From contig JALFRW010000007.1 in the NCBI GenBank assembly GCA_022778715.1, positions 62,001 through 126,000 of the forward strand: a stretch of DNA of 64,000 nucleotides, given 5' to 3'. Positions 45,824-53,595 of this stretch are shown piece by piece; the first letter of the stretch is position 1; each line of letters starts with the position of its first letter. The translations under genes and the position numbers were made by a program. The notes under the pieces are model-generated. The model had not been told where the DNA came from. It ran no database searches and worked only from the letters and a program-made list of their open reading frames with translations. Origin of the DNA: Ezakiella sp. Its GTDB lineage: Bacteria > Bacillota > Clostridia > Tissierellales > Peptoniphilaceae.

Positions 45824-46345
45824 TCAACTCTTATAAAATAGTTTCATCATTTTTTTCATAATTGGAGATAAAATAAATCCAACTACGACACTTTCAATTG
45901 CAACTTTTAATGCTCTTTCAGAAAATAAAATCCAAAAGCCACTGTGCATTAAGACTTTTAGCCATAAAGTGTTTAAAAATAAGTGCACCGGCAAATAAAC
46001 TGAAATCACGGATAAAATTATAGTCAAATTTAACTTGTCGTTATTTTTATTCACTAACATTGCTACTATTCCGGGCAAAACTCCTGTCAGGACGGAACTT
46101 AATGTAAATCCTAAATGGAAATTTCCACCCGGATTTATTAAAAATCCGATTAAGTCTGCCACAAGTCCTACCATACCTCCAAAAATTGGCCCGAGAATAA
46201 TTCCTGACATAATAATCGGAAGTGGTCCGATCCCGATTCTCATAGTACTTGTAAGTTGCACTGAAAAAAATCTGGTTAAAACAACTGATAATGCCGTTAA
46301 TACAGCAGCTAGCACTAAAGTTTTTGTGCTAAATTTCTTATTCAT
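45824..46345 (-). CDS. folT: Folate ECF transporter substrate-binding (S) component
   Basis: 173-residue, six-segment membrane protein: FSTKTLVLAAVLTALSVVL start, then RIGIGPLPIIMSGIILGPIFGG (S-component binding loop) and DLIGFLINPGG. It needs the shared ECF A/A'/T module, absent here, to import folate. Identity is strengthened by the THF riboswitch in its leader. The ATG at 46345 follows GGGAGGA; an in-frame TTG five codons upstream would overlap that site. Confidence 0.9.
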   Translation of the reverse strand: MNKKFSTKTLVLAAVLTALSVVLTRFFSVQLTSTMRIGIGPLPIIMSGIILGPIFGGMVGLVADLIGFLINPGGNFHLGFTLSSVLTGVLPGIVAMLVNKNNDKLNLTIILSVISVYLPVHLFLNTLWLKVLMHSGFWILFSERALKVAIESVVVGFILSPIMKKMMKLFYKS

Positions 46346-46349
46346 TTTG

Positions 46350-46377
46350 TCCTCCCACAAAATTATTTCAAAGTGGG
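46350..46377 (-). promoter_or_regulatory. Ribosome-binding-site-sequestering hairpin of folT
   Basis: Minus-strand CCCAC (46373-46377) pairs with GTGGG (46354-46358), which overlaps the GGGAGGA Shine-Dalgarno of folT. This is a plausible translational expression platform for the upstream aptamer. Confidence 0.55.
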
Positions 46378-46400
46378 CTATTAAAATAGCGGTTGCGATA

Positions 46401-46474
46401 AAGAGCCGCAGTATTTACTTTCGTTTAAGTTCGACAACCCATAACTTAACACTTAACGCCCTTTACCTACTCTG
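46401..46474 (-). ncRNA. Tetrahydrofolate riboswitch aptamer (class I) before folT
   Basis: The minus strand reads AGAGTAGG, GCGTTAAGTGT, a TAAGTT/AACTTA hairpin enclosing ATGGGTTGTCG, AACGAAAG, and closes with TGCGGCTCT. These are the ordered conserved blocks of the class I THF riboswitch, in its classic position before folT. THF binding would be expected to reduce folT expression. Confidence 0.92.
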
Positions 46475-46490
46475 ATATATGTATTATAAT
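46462..46490 (+). promoter_or_regulatory. Promoter of the divergent folC
   Basis: Plus-strand TTTACC (46462-46467), 17-base spacer, TATAAT (46485-46490). The -10 overlaps that of the opposite folT promoter, and the -35 lies within the riboswitch-coding sequence. Confidence 0.65.
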
Positions 46491-46511
46491 ATATATTAAG
46501 TATTATTGCAA
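46483..46511 (-). promoter_or_regulatory. Promoter of folT
   Basis: Minus-strand TTGCAA (46506-46511), 17-base spacer, TATAAT (46483-46488). Transcription would start near 46476, at the first base pair of the THF aptamer. Confidence 0.75.
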
Positions 46512-46524
46512 TAAAGGAGAAGAA

Positions 46525-47811
46525 ATGACCGATTTCAAAATTTATGAAGAATGGATTCACAAAAGAGATGAGAAAAAAGGTAAACACACTTTAGAAAACG
46601 TCAGTAAACTTCTTGCTCATTTTGGCAATCCTCAAGATAAAATAAAAGTAATTCATGTAGCGGGTACAAACGGAAAGGGTTCTACATGTAATTTTCTTTC
46701 AAGTGTTTTAAAAAGGAAAAATAAAACCGGACTTTTTATTTCACCCTACATGGATACCATGACTGAATCTATCACTATTAATGGAGTGAAAATTCCGGAA
46801 GAAAGATTTATAGAATATGTTGAACTGTTTAAGCCGGTGCTTGAAAAACTTGACAAAGAAGGATACAAAAACACATATTTCGAAGTGCTCACTGCGATTA
46901 TGTACAAATATTTTTGCGATGAAAAAGTGGACGTGGCGGTTGTGGAAGTTGGAATGGGCGGCACTCTGGACTCCACAAATATAATTAAAAAACCTATTGC
47001 ATCTGTAATAACTACAATCTCCATGGACCACATAGGAATTTTGGGAAACACAATTGAAGAAATCGCTCGAAACAAAGCCGGTATTATTAAAGAAGATTCC
47101 CCAGTTTTTCTCTATCCAAAAGAAAAAAACTTGTTTCAACTATTTTCTAATGAAGCGAAAGAAAAAAATGCCCCGCTCTACACTTTTAGCGAAGACGAAA
47201 TTAATATTAAAAAATCCGACACAAACGAAAATATGTTTGACTTTAGAGAACACAAAAATATGGAAACGACACTTATTGGGCATCATCAAATTTTAAATGC
47301 ATCGCTTGCAATTATGGTGCTTGATTATTTAAAAAATGGACTAAATATCACTGACGAAGATATTCGACTTGGCATAAAAAATGCAAAAAATCCCGGAAGA
47401 ATTGAAATAATTTCCAAAAATCCGACCATAATAATAGACGGCTCGCACAATAAAGAATCCGTAGCCTCACTCATCTCCACACTTAAAATGATGAAATACG
47501 ATAGACTGATCGTGGGCTTTTCAATTCTAAAAGACAAAGATTACGATTTTGTAATAAAGAATCTCGCCTCAATTGCAGACGAATTTATAATTACAACAAT
47601 CGACAACCCGGAGCGAGCTTTTAAGCTAGATGAGCTTGAAACAATCATAAAAAAATACACTCCAAACGTGACTGCCATTCCAAATAGAATTAAGGCTTTT
47701 GAATACTCAAAAACAATTGCGAAATTCGACGACATCGTGCTTTGGTGCGGTTCACTTTATCTAATAAGAGAAATCCTAAATTACACCGGCGAATTCAAAA
47801 ATAAAAACTGA
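46525..47811 (+). CDS. folC: Folylpolyglutamate/dihydrofolate synthase (second copy)
   Basis: 428 residues of the FolC/Mur-ligase fold: P-loop HVAGTNGKGSTCN near 45-57, ISPYMDTMTESI, EVGMGGTLDSTN, SMDHIGILGNT, GHHQILNASLA, NPGRIEII, IIDGSHNKES and GSLYLIREIL. Diverges from folT over a shared promoter region, tying it to folate uptake. Clearly different from the copy at 25115, so not a recent duplication. AAGGAG precedes the ATG by eight bases. Confidence 0.92.
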   Translation: MTDFKIYEEWIHKRDEKKGKHTLENVSKLLAHFGNPQDKIKVIHVAGTNGKGSTCNFLSSVLKRKNKTGLFISPYMDTMTESITINGVKIPEERFIEYVELFKPVLEKLDKEGYKNTYFEVLTAIMYKYFCDEKVDVAVVEVGMGGTLDSTNIIKKPIASVITTISMDHIGILGNTIEEIARNKAGIIKEDSPVFLYPKEKNLFQLFSNEAKEKNAPLYTFSEDEINIKKSDTNENMFDFREHKNMETTLIGHHQILNASLAIMVLDYLKNGLNITDEDIRLGIKNAKNPGRIEIISKNPTIIIDGSHNKESVASLISTLKMMKYDRLIVGFSILKDKDYDFVIKNLASIADEFIITTIDNPERAFKLDELETIIKKYTPNVTAIPNRIKAFEYSKTIAKFDDIVLWCGSLYLIREILNYTGEFKNKN

Positions 47812-47817
47812 AACAAA

Positions 47818-47848
47818 AAACCTTGTAATATCAAAATTACAAGGTTTA
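47818..47848. terminator. Bidirectional terminator between folC and rpsI
   Basis: AAACCTTGTAAT / ATTACAAGGTTT with a six-base loop, A runs on the left and T-rich sequence on the right, between convergent genes. Confidence 0.88.
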
Positions 47849-47872
47849 TATTTTTTGTTAAATTTCTTTAAA

Positions 47873-48253
47873 TTAACGTTTTGAGAATTGTGTTGATTTA
47901 CGAGCCTTTTTGAATCCGTATTTCTTTCTTTCCTTCATTCTTGGGTCTCGTGTTAAATAACCGGCTTGTTTTAATTGTGCACGTAATTCCGGGTCAACTT
48001 CCAGTAATGCACGGCTGATTGCGTGACGAACTGCACCTGCTTGACCGGATTTTCCGCCGCCTCTTACATTGATCTTTACATCAAATTTACCTTCTGTTTC
48101 GGTTAAAACAAATGGGCTCTTTGCAAGTGTTCTCAATGTTTCTAAATCGAAATAGTCATCAACTGGTTTGCCGTTAACGAAAAACATTCCTTTGCCTTCT
48201 GTTAAAATAGCACGTGCAGTAGATGATTTTCTTCTACCAACTGCTTGATACAT
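47873..48253 (-). CDS. rpsI: 30S ribosomal protein S9
   Basis: 126 residues: [13 protein letters not shown] start, [37 protein letters not shown], and the conserved QFSKR C-terminus that reaches the P-site tRNA. TAATG overlap with rplM. Confidence 0.98.
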   Translation of the reverse strand: MYQAVGRRKSSTARAILTEGKGMFFVNGKPVDDYFDLETLRTLAKSPFVLTETEGKFDVKINVRGGGKSGQAGAVRHAISRALLEVDPELRAQLKQAGYLTRDPRMKERKKYGFKKARKSTQFSKR

Positions 48254-48696
48254 TATTTGTTACCCCCTTTGATTTCATAAACTTCAGGTTTTTGTGCTTC
48301 ATGACCATGTTCAGCGCCTCTATAAACACGCAATTTTTTGATCATTTGTCTACCTAAAGTGTTTTTTGGTAACATACCTCTTACTGCGAGCATAAGTGCT
48401 TCTTCCGGTTTCTTGTCCATCATTGTTCTGTAATCCATGGATTTTAATCCCCCCGGATAACCGGTGTGCCAATAATGTTTCTTTTTATCAAGTTTATTAC
48501 CTGTCAATACCATTTTATCTGCGTTAATAACAATTACATAATCTCCAGTGTCAACATGTGGAGTGAAAATTGGTTTGTTTTTCCCACGAAGAATTGTAGC
48601 AACTTCAGTAGCTAATCGACCGAGAACCATTCCATCGGCATCTATAACAAGCCACTTGCGCTCGATTTCTTGTGGTTTAGCCATATATGATTTCAT
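48253..48696 (-). CDS. rplM: 50S ribosomal protein L13
   Basis: 147 residues: [45 protein letters not shown] and [17 protein letters not shown] lies eight bases before the ATG at 48696. Confidence 0.98.
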   Translation of the reverse strand: MKSYMAKPQEIERKWLVIDADGMVLGRLATEVATILRGKNKPIFTPHVDTGDYVIVINADKMVLTGNKLDKKKHYWHTGYPGGLKSMDYRTMMDKKPEEALMLAVRGMLPKNTLGRQMIKKLRVYRGAEHGHEAQKPEVYEIKGGNK

Positions 48697-48770
48697 ATTT
48701 CTTGCCTCCCGAGCATATTGTAGCGTTTATTAAGATAGGTTTCCGGGTCCTTCTTAAAAAACAATCTTTA
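48697..48770 (-). promoter_or_regulatory. Structured leader of rplM-rpsI, possible L13-leader element
   Basis: The roughly 70-base leader contains GGACCCGGAAACC and, at the ribosome-binding site, CTCGGGAGGC; CCCG can pair with CGGG over the Shine-Dalgarno. Autoregulatory leaders are known for this operon in Firmicutes. I cannot confirm the match without a covariance search. Confidence 0.4.
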
Positions 48771-48773
48771 TAT

Positions 48774-48802
48774 ATTTTATACACATTAAATTCTTTTGTC
48801 AA
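48774..48802 (-). promoter_or_regulatory. Promoter of rplM-rpsI
   Basis: Minus-strand consensus TTGACA (48797-48802), 17-base spacer, TAAAAT (48774-48779). Confidence 0.85.
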
Positions 48803-48814
48803 GTGTTTTTTTAG

Positions 48815-48820
48815 TATAAT
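48815..48820 (+). promoter_or_regulatory. -10 element of selU/mnmH
   Basis: TATAAT with no clear -35. The expected start point near 48827 lies only three bases before an in-frame ATG at 48830, which argues that translation begins at the later ATG (48875). Confidence 0.45.
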
Positions 48821-48874
48821 TCATTATTATTGAAAAATAAATTACTTTATTCTATAATTAAATTGGTGGGTTAT

Positions 48875-49894
48875 ATGTTTTATGAAATTGAGTTAAATGA
48901 AATAATAAATAGTGATATGCTTATAGATCTAAGAAGTGAAATTGAATATGAAAATTTCCATTTTCCTCGTGCAATTAGCTTTCCGATTTTAAATACTGAA
49001 GAGAGAAAAATAGTGGGTACTTTGTACGACCAAGGGAAAACTCGCGAAGCAAAAAAAAACGCGATTATTTTTGGTGCACCAAAACTTTCGAATTTAGAGG
49101 AACTCGTAAATTCAAGTGAAGGTTCTCGAGTGATTTTTTATTGTGCAAGAGGCGGTTATCGCTCAAAAACAATCACTTCAATATTTTCTGCGCTCGGATA
49201 TAATGTGTTTAAATTAAAAGGTGGAATTAAAGCATATCGCCATTATATAAATAACAATCTAAATAAAAAAATCGAAAATGTTGATCTCATCACAATTTAT
49301 GGGAATACAGGCTCAGGTAAAACTGAAATCATTCATGCGCTTAATGCTGCTAACTATCCTATTATTGATTTAGAAAACTTGGCAAACCATATGGGTTCCT
49401 CTTTGGGAAGTGTGGGAATAGGGACTCCAAATTCACAAAAGATGTTTGATTGTTTAATGTTTAATGCTATCCGTGACGAAAAGACGCTCTATTTTTGTGA
49501 AGGTGAAAGCAAACGAATCGGAAATTCTATAATTCCGGATAAGTTTTATGAGAAAATGCTAAAATCAAAAAAAGTTTATCTTGAAACACCTCTTACTGAT
49601 AGAGTTGAAAGGCTTGTGAAAACTTATGCAAAAGACGGCGTAATAGATGAACTTATCGCTTCAATCGATAAGCTCCAAAAATATATTGGTGTTGAGACTT
49701 TTAAAAATATAAAATCTTCCATTGAAAAAAAAGATTACTACAAGGCGGCTGAACTTCTGTGTGTTAAATATTATGATCACAATTATCGTTTTAATCCAAA
49801 CGAAGACACGATTGTGATAAAGAATACAAATCCAGAAAACACGGTTGAAGAGTTAAAAAATATTTATATTAATTTGCAAAATAGCTCTAAGTAA
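48875..49894 (+). CDS. mnmH: tRNA 2-selenouridine synthase
   Basis: SelU/MnmH (YbbB) replaces sulfur by selenium at the wobble 2-thiouridine of Lys, Glu and Gln tRNAs via a geranylated intermediate. 339 residues: N-terminal rhodanese domain (IDLRSEIEYENFHFPRA, active-site Cys90 in YCARGGYRSKT) and C-terminal P-loop domain (YGNTGSGKT at 142-150, IDLENLANHMGSSLG, FCEGESKRIGNSIIP). Start chosen at 48875 (GGTGGG ahead) rather than 48830. It implies selenophosphate synthase elsewhere in the genome. Confidence 0.93.
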   Translation: MFYEIELNEIINSDMLIDLRSEIEYENFHFPRAISFPILNTEERKIVGTLYDQGKTREAKKNAIIFGAPKLSNLEELVNSSEGSRVIFYCARGGYRSKTITSIFSALGYNVFKLKGGIKAYRHYINNNLNKKIENVDLITIYGNTGSGKTEIIHALNAANYPIIDLENLANHMGSSLGSVGIGTPNSQKMFDCLMFNAIRDEKTLYFCEGESKRIGNSIIPDKFYEKMLKSKKVYLETPLTDRVERLVKTYAKDGVIDELIASIDKLQKYIGVETFKNIKSSIEKKDYYKAAELLCVKYYDHNYRFNPNEDTIVIKNTNPENTVEELKNIYINLQNSSK

Positions 49895-49896
49895 TG

Positions 49897-49925
49897 TTGA
49901 CATTTTATAATGCATGTTATATAAT
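49897..49925 (+). promoter_or_regulatory. Promoter of rpsD
   Basis: Consensus TTGACA (49897-49902), 17-base spacer, TATAAT (49920-49925), immediately after the selU stop. Confidence 0.9.
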
Positions 49926-49975
49926 GTTTTACGAATACCGCGGCAAATCCAATTTAGGAAAGGTGATTCAAAAAA

Positions 49976-50569
49976 ATGAGCAGTTTAAAAGGCCCTAGAG
50001 TTAAAACTGTTAGACGCTTAGGTTTAAATGTTTATAACTTACCAAAGGCAAACAAAGGAATGAAAAAAGGAGCTGCAAGAAGTGATAAGAAATTATCAAC
50101 TTACGGTGCACAACTCCTCGAAAAGCAAAGACTAAGAGCATATTATCAAGTACCGGAAAACCAAATGGTTGACTACTTTTCTAAAGCTAGAAAAGCTAAA
50201 GAACAAACCGGTCACGCTCTTATTAAACAACTAGAAATCAGACTTGACAACCTTGTATACCGTGCAGGATTCGCTTCCAGCATCAGACAGGCTAGACAAA
50301 TGGTTGTTCATGGACACATTTTAGTTAATGGGAAAAAAGTTGATAGACCAAGTTTCCGTGTTGAAGTCGGCGACGAAATCGCTCTAAGAGAAAAGAGTCG
50401 TTCAAACGAAATGTGGAAAGAAAACTTCTTATCAACCGGAATGAATCCATATCCTTATATTTCAAAGGATGAAAACAATTTCTCTGCAAAATTAGTTAAA
50501 ATGCCAGAAATTGGTGAAATTCCAATCGAAATCCAAGACGTTCTAGTAGTTGAATACTATTCACATTAA
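49976..50569 (+). CDS. rpsD: 30S ribosomal protein S4
   Basis: 197 residues, zinc-free type (no N-terminal Cys cluster). [31 protein letters not shown] and the S4 RNA-binding segment [24 protein letters not shown]. Encoded alone, outside the alpha operon, as in many Firmicutes. The ribosome-binding site AAAGGTG is about ten bases from the ATG. Confidence 0.98.
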   Translation: MSSLKGPRVKTVRRLGLNVYNLPKANKGMKKGAARSDKKLSTYGAQLLEKQRLRAYYQVPENQMVDYFSKARKAKEQTGHALIKQLEIRLDNLVYRAGFASSIRQARQMVVHGHILVNGKKVDRPSFRVEVGDEIALREKSRSNEMWKENFLSTGMNPYPYISKDENNFSAKLVKMPEIGEIPIEIQDVLVVEYYSH

Positions 50570-50577
50570 AAATAATC

Positions 50578-50716
50578 CGCTTGAATAAGCGGTGAATTTA
50601 CGCAAACATTAAATTTGACTGGGTGAAATAAAATCCCATCTCACGTCATCGTGCCGTTCAGCACATGGCAGTTCAGTTCAAGATTAATATGTGCTATCTT
50701 TTATATAGTAGACAGA
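50578..50716 (+). other. Structured, relatively GC-rich stretch after rpsD, possible small RNA
   Basis: No gene. Contains CCGCTT-gaat-AAGCGG (50578-50593), TGGG/CCCA and TGCC/GGCA pairs and GCACAT/ATGTGC, and by eye is clearly richer in G+C than its surroundings (50640-50680). It is followed by a strong terminator, so a 3'-UTR-derived or independent RNA is possible. It matches no RNA family I recognise. Confidence 0.4.
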
Positions 50717-50750
50717 AATACTGATTAAGCGGGCTTAATCAGTATTTTTT
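50717..50750 (+). terminator. Strong intrinsic terminator downstream of rpsD
   Basis: ATACTGATTAAG / CTTAATCAGTAT with loop CGGG, then a T run. Confidence 0.9.
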
Positions 50751-51064
50751 AAATTGCTCTTCCAATACGATTTTGTTCCAACTAATTGATATTATTCAAT
50801 TAGATCACTATTTTATAAGTAACCCATTTTGGATTTTCAATTTTGAGTACCATTTACTTTTTTCTCTTTTTTATTTCCGGTTGTACTTAGTGATTTTATA
50901 ACACATTTCTCAAATACGCCTGAATATTAAGCTCCACCTATCAACACACGCTTTCGCTGCCATCTTATCTACTAAATGTCGCCACTTATAGCTTCTAGCT
51001 CACTTCCTTTATGGCAACCTCGCTCGCATAAAATTCCTCCCGCATTAAACAAACCTGAATACCA
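50751..51064. other. Intergenic stretch without a gene
   Basis: About 310 bases between the rpsD terminator and the ferredoxin terminator. No supported coding frame and no repeat noticed. Confidence 0.6.
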
Positions 51065-51093
51065 AAAAAGCAGTTTAGAAAAATCTAAACTGC
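51065..51093 (-). terminator. Intrinsic terminator after the ferredoxin gene
   Basis: Minus-strand GCAGTTTAGA / TCTAAACTGC hairpin (51070-51093) followed directly by six T. Confidence 0.92.
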
Positions 51094-51129
51094 CATACAT
51101 GTTGCGTACATAATCCTTAATATGTACAA

Positions 51130-51300
51130 TTATTCTCTTGGCTGACATGCACCTGTTGGGCATACATCTGCACAATTTCCGCATCCAATGCATTTTTCCG
51201 GATCGATTGAATATATGTCTCCTTCAGAGATAGCTTCTGTTGGGCATTCTGCTTGGCATTGACCACAAGCAATGCAATCATCAGTAATATGATATGTCAT
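51130..51300 (-). CDS. 2[4Fe-4S] ferredoxin
   Basis: 56-residue clostridial-type ferredoxin with two complete cluster motifs, [12 protein letters not shown] and [12 protein letters not shown]. Low-potential electron carrier for fermentative oxidoreductases. I chose the ATG at 51300 (GGAGG five bases upstream), which gives the standard short N-terminus. Monocistronic, with its own promoter and terminator. Confidence 0.96.
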   Translation of the reverse strand: MTYHITDDCIACGQCQAECPTEAISEGDIYSIDPEKCIGCGNCADVCPTGACQPRE

Positions 51301-51343
51301 ATTAGTCCTCCTTAAAATTATTAATGAATCTCTCATCATTTAT

Positions 51344-51352
51344 ATTATACCA
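51344..51352 (-). promoter_or_regulatory. Extended -10 promoter of the ferredoxin gene
   Basis: Minus-strand TGGTATAAT (51344-51352); weak -35. Confidence 0.6.
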
Positions 51353-51507
51353 CATTTTAAAATATTTTCTACACTTTTTTGTGTATAATTGATAGTAATC
51401 AAAATATTTTTGCCACATATTGTGATACTAATTACATTTTCGAATTAATTAATACTATTTTGTTGAATACAATATCTATTTATGTTAAAATATTTTTGGT
51501 GTTATTT

Positions 51508-52128
51508 ATGAGAATGAGAAAAAAATGGTGGGCAGTCCCTACTTTAGTTGATAGTAATAAGGCTTATTTTTGGCCGGAAGAAAATAAAGGCAAATGGAAA
51601 GTTTTTTTTGAAAACGACAACCCAATTCATTTAGATATTGGATGCGGAAGTGGAGACTATTGCATTTCACTCGCTAGAAAGAATCCTAATAGAAATTTTA
51701 TACTTTGGGACAAAGAGGCTGGCGTACTGGTTTATGCCCTAGAAAAGCTCGAAAAATACAATCTTAATAATGCATTAATAATTCCGCGCGAGATTGATCA
51801 CATTGACTGCATTTTTAATGAAGACGAGATTTCTTCAATCACGATTCATTTTCCAAATCCATGGCCAAAAAATCGTCAAAATAATAGACGACTAACATAT
51901 CCAACCAGACTTTTAAAATATAAAAAAATTTTAAAGCCGGATGGTGTGATTGATTTTAGAACAGACGACGACGAACTTTATTTTGATACACTAAACTATA
52001 TTTCCGAAGTAAATGGTGTGATTTTGGAAAATTCAGAAGATACACCTCCTACAGAACCAATCAGTCACTATGAATTGCGTTTCCGCAAAAAAGGAGTGAA
52101 TATTAAATATATAAAATTCAAATTTTAA
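51508..52128 (+). CDS. trmB: tRNA (guanine-N7-)-methyltransferase family, altered catalytic motif
   Basis: TrmB methylates G46 of tRNA with SAM. 206 residues: the RMRKKWW start, GKWKVFFENDNPIHLDIGCGSGDY (SAM loop), the NPWPKNRQNNRRLTYP motif, FRTDDDELYFD and the TEPISHYELRFRKKG end. In the usual DPWPKKRH-KRR motif the Asp and His are conserved and catalytic in E. coli; here they are Asn117 (51856-51858) and Gln124 (51877-51879). Other family residues (Arg, TD, T-x-x-S-x-YE) remain. Start at 51508 (GGTG ahead) rather than 51379, which would add a non-conserved hydrophobic leader. Confidence 0.85.
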   Translation: MRMRKKWWAVPTLVDSNKAYFWPEENKGKWKVFFENDNPIHLDIGCGSGDYCISLARKNPNRNFILWDKEAGVLVYALEKLEKYNLNNALIIPREIDHIDCIFNEDEISSITIHFPNPWPKNRQNNRRLTYPTRLLKYKKILKPDGVIDFRTDDDELYFDTLNYISEVNGVILENSEDTPPTEPISHYELRFRKKGVNIKYIKFKF

Positions 52129-52148
52129 GCCAGTTATGGCTTTTTTTT
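52127..52148 (+). terminator. Intrinsic terminator of trmB
   Basis: AAGCCA-gtta-TGGCTT followed by a T run; the stem begins within the trmB stop codon. Confidence 0.8.
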
Positions 52149-52153
52149 GTTGC

Positions 52154-52179
52154 AACAAAAAGGAGACCTCTGTCTCCTT
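52154..52179 (-). terminator. Intrinsic terminator of the SDR gene
   Basis: Minus-strand AAGGAGAC-agag-GTCTCCTT followed by T, reaching the stop codon of the reductase. Confidence 0.85.
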
Positions 52180-52897
52180 ATAAATACCCGCCGTCAATTT
52201 TTAAATTCGTACCGTTGATATAATTTGCTTCGTTACTTAGCAAAAAGAAAATTGCATTTGCCACTTCTTCAGGAGTGCCCGCCCTTCTTTCCGGCACTTC
52301 ATTCAAAAAAATATCTCTGTCCGTAGTGCTTATTTCAAAATTCATGTCGGTGTCTATAAATCCGGGGCTAATCGTGTTCACATTAATGTTTGACGAGCCC
52401 AATTCCTTTGCAAGGCTGTTTGCAAAGGAGATAATTCCCGCTTTTGTTGCAGAGTAAACGCTTTCGCAGCTCGCTCCAGTCATTCCCCAAATTGAGGCAA
52501 TCATAACGATTTTGCCAAATTCATTATGCACCATTTTTTCCGAGACAGTCTTTGTAATTTTAATCGGTACTTTTAAGTTCACTTCGATTATTTCATTCAA
52601 ACTTTCGTCACTCAAAAAATTAATTGTACTAATCTTGCTGATTCCTGAAGACACAACCAAATAATCTATGTGTTTATATTTTTTTAGCGTCTTACGAAAC
52701 CCTTCTACTTCGGTTTCCAAATTAAAATTCACCTTGTGACTTTCAATTCTATATGGAAACTTTTTTTCTAATTCTGCAATTTTATGAACTCCGGTGTTGT
52801 ATTGTAAAATCACTCGATAATCCGTATCATTTAAAAACTTTTCTGCTACTTTGTAGCCAATTCCTCCACTCGCACCGGTTATTAAAATATATTTCAT
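52178..52897 (-). CDS. Short-chain dehydrogenase/reductase (FabG-like)
   Basis: 239-residue classical SDR: NAD(P) turn TGASGGIG (residues 7-14), VVSSGIS (NAG-like), catalytic Ser in IASIWG, YSATK (Tyr/Lys pair), and the ISPGFIDTDM and GGYL ends. Resembles 3-oxoacyl-ACP reductase, but fatty-acid genes are not nearby, so the substrate is open. Overlaps the upstream hydrolase by four bases. Confidence 0.87.
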   Translation of the reverse strand: MKYILITGASGGIGYKVAEKFLNDTDYRVILQYNTGVHKIAELEKKFPYRIESHKVNFNLETEVEGFRKTLKKYKHIDYLVVSSGISKISTINFLSDESLNEIIEVNLKVPIKITKTVSEKMVHNEFGKIVMIASIWGMTGASCESVYSATKAGIISFANSLAKELGSSNINVNTISPGFIDTDMNFEISTTDRDIFLNEVPERRAGTPEEVANAIFFLLSNEANYINGTNLKIDGGYL

Positions 52898-53595
52898 GCC
52901 CTGTCCACAAAATCCTTAAAAATTGCTAAAAATTCTTTGTGTTTCACTGATAGCATCTCCGGGTGAAATTGTACCAAATGAATGTAATTTTCTCCAGTGT
53001 ATTCCATTGATTCCACAACTCCGGAATTTGAATTCGAAGTTACTTTAAAATCCTTAGCAATCTCTTTCACCGCTTGATGATGATAAGTGTTTACGAAAGT
53101 TGTATCGCCGAAATATTTGTACAAAATGCTATCTTTCTTAATATTTATTTTATGTGCCTGATCTAAAATGTTTGCAGGAATACTATGATTCTCTTTTATT
53201 CCTGCCGATTTTAAATCTTGATATAAAGTGCCTCCAAAATAAACATTTACAAATTGCATGCCTCTACAGATTCCCAAAATCGGTTTGTTTTTATCAATTG
53301 CTGTCTTTAACAAAAGTGTTTCAAAATCGTCGCGCACTTTAGAATAATAGTGCATTTCGTGAATTATATCTTCTTTATAAAGATTTGGGTTCACATCTTC
53401 TCCACCTGTAAAAAGCACACCATCACACATTTCTACATATTCATTTACTAGAGTTTCATCTAAAATTGATGGAATCACTATTGGTACCGCGCCAACTTCA
53501 TAAATCGCATTGGCATATTCCAAAGCCACGCGACTATAATGCATGCTGTCCTCATCAATTGGCAAAGTTCTAGATGTTAACAATATCTTCTTCAT
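52894..53595 (-). CDS. Class I glutamine amidotransferase-like gamma-glutamyl hydrolase (C26/PuuD family)
   Basis: 233 residues: LLTSRTLPIDEDSMHYSR, LFTGGEDVNP, the nucleophile Cys in GICRGMQFVNV, YHHQAV and the His-Glu pair in QFHPEM. The PuuD-like family removes gamma-glutamyl groups (for example gamma-glutamyl-GABA); no putrescine pathway is nearby. The start is embedded 26 bases inside the lgt 3' end. Confidence 0.88.
   Translation of the reverse strand: MKKILLTSRTLPIDEDSMHYSRVALEYANAIYEVGAVPIVIPSILDETLVNEYVEMCDGVLFTGGEDVNPNLYKEDIIHEMHYYSKVRDDFETLLLKTAIDKNKPILGICRGMQFVNVYFGGTLYQDLKSAGIKENHSIPANILDQAHKINIKKDSILYKYFGDTTFVNTYHHQAVKEIAKDFKVTSNSNSGVVESMEYTGENYIHLVQFHPEMLSVKHKEFLAIFKDFVDRA

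Noticed and set aside
46035..46475. 146-codon plus-strand open frame
   Set aside because: Antisense to folT and its riboswitch; no ribosome-binding site or family resemblance.
51379..51507. Longer N-terminus for trmB
   Set aside because: The extra 43 residues are hydrophobic and not part of the family; the conserved RMRKK start has its own Shine-Dalgarno at 51508.
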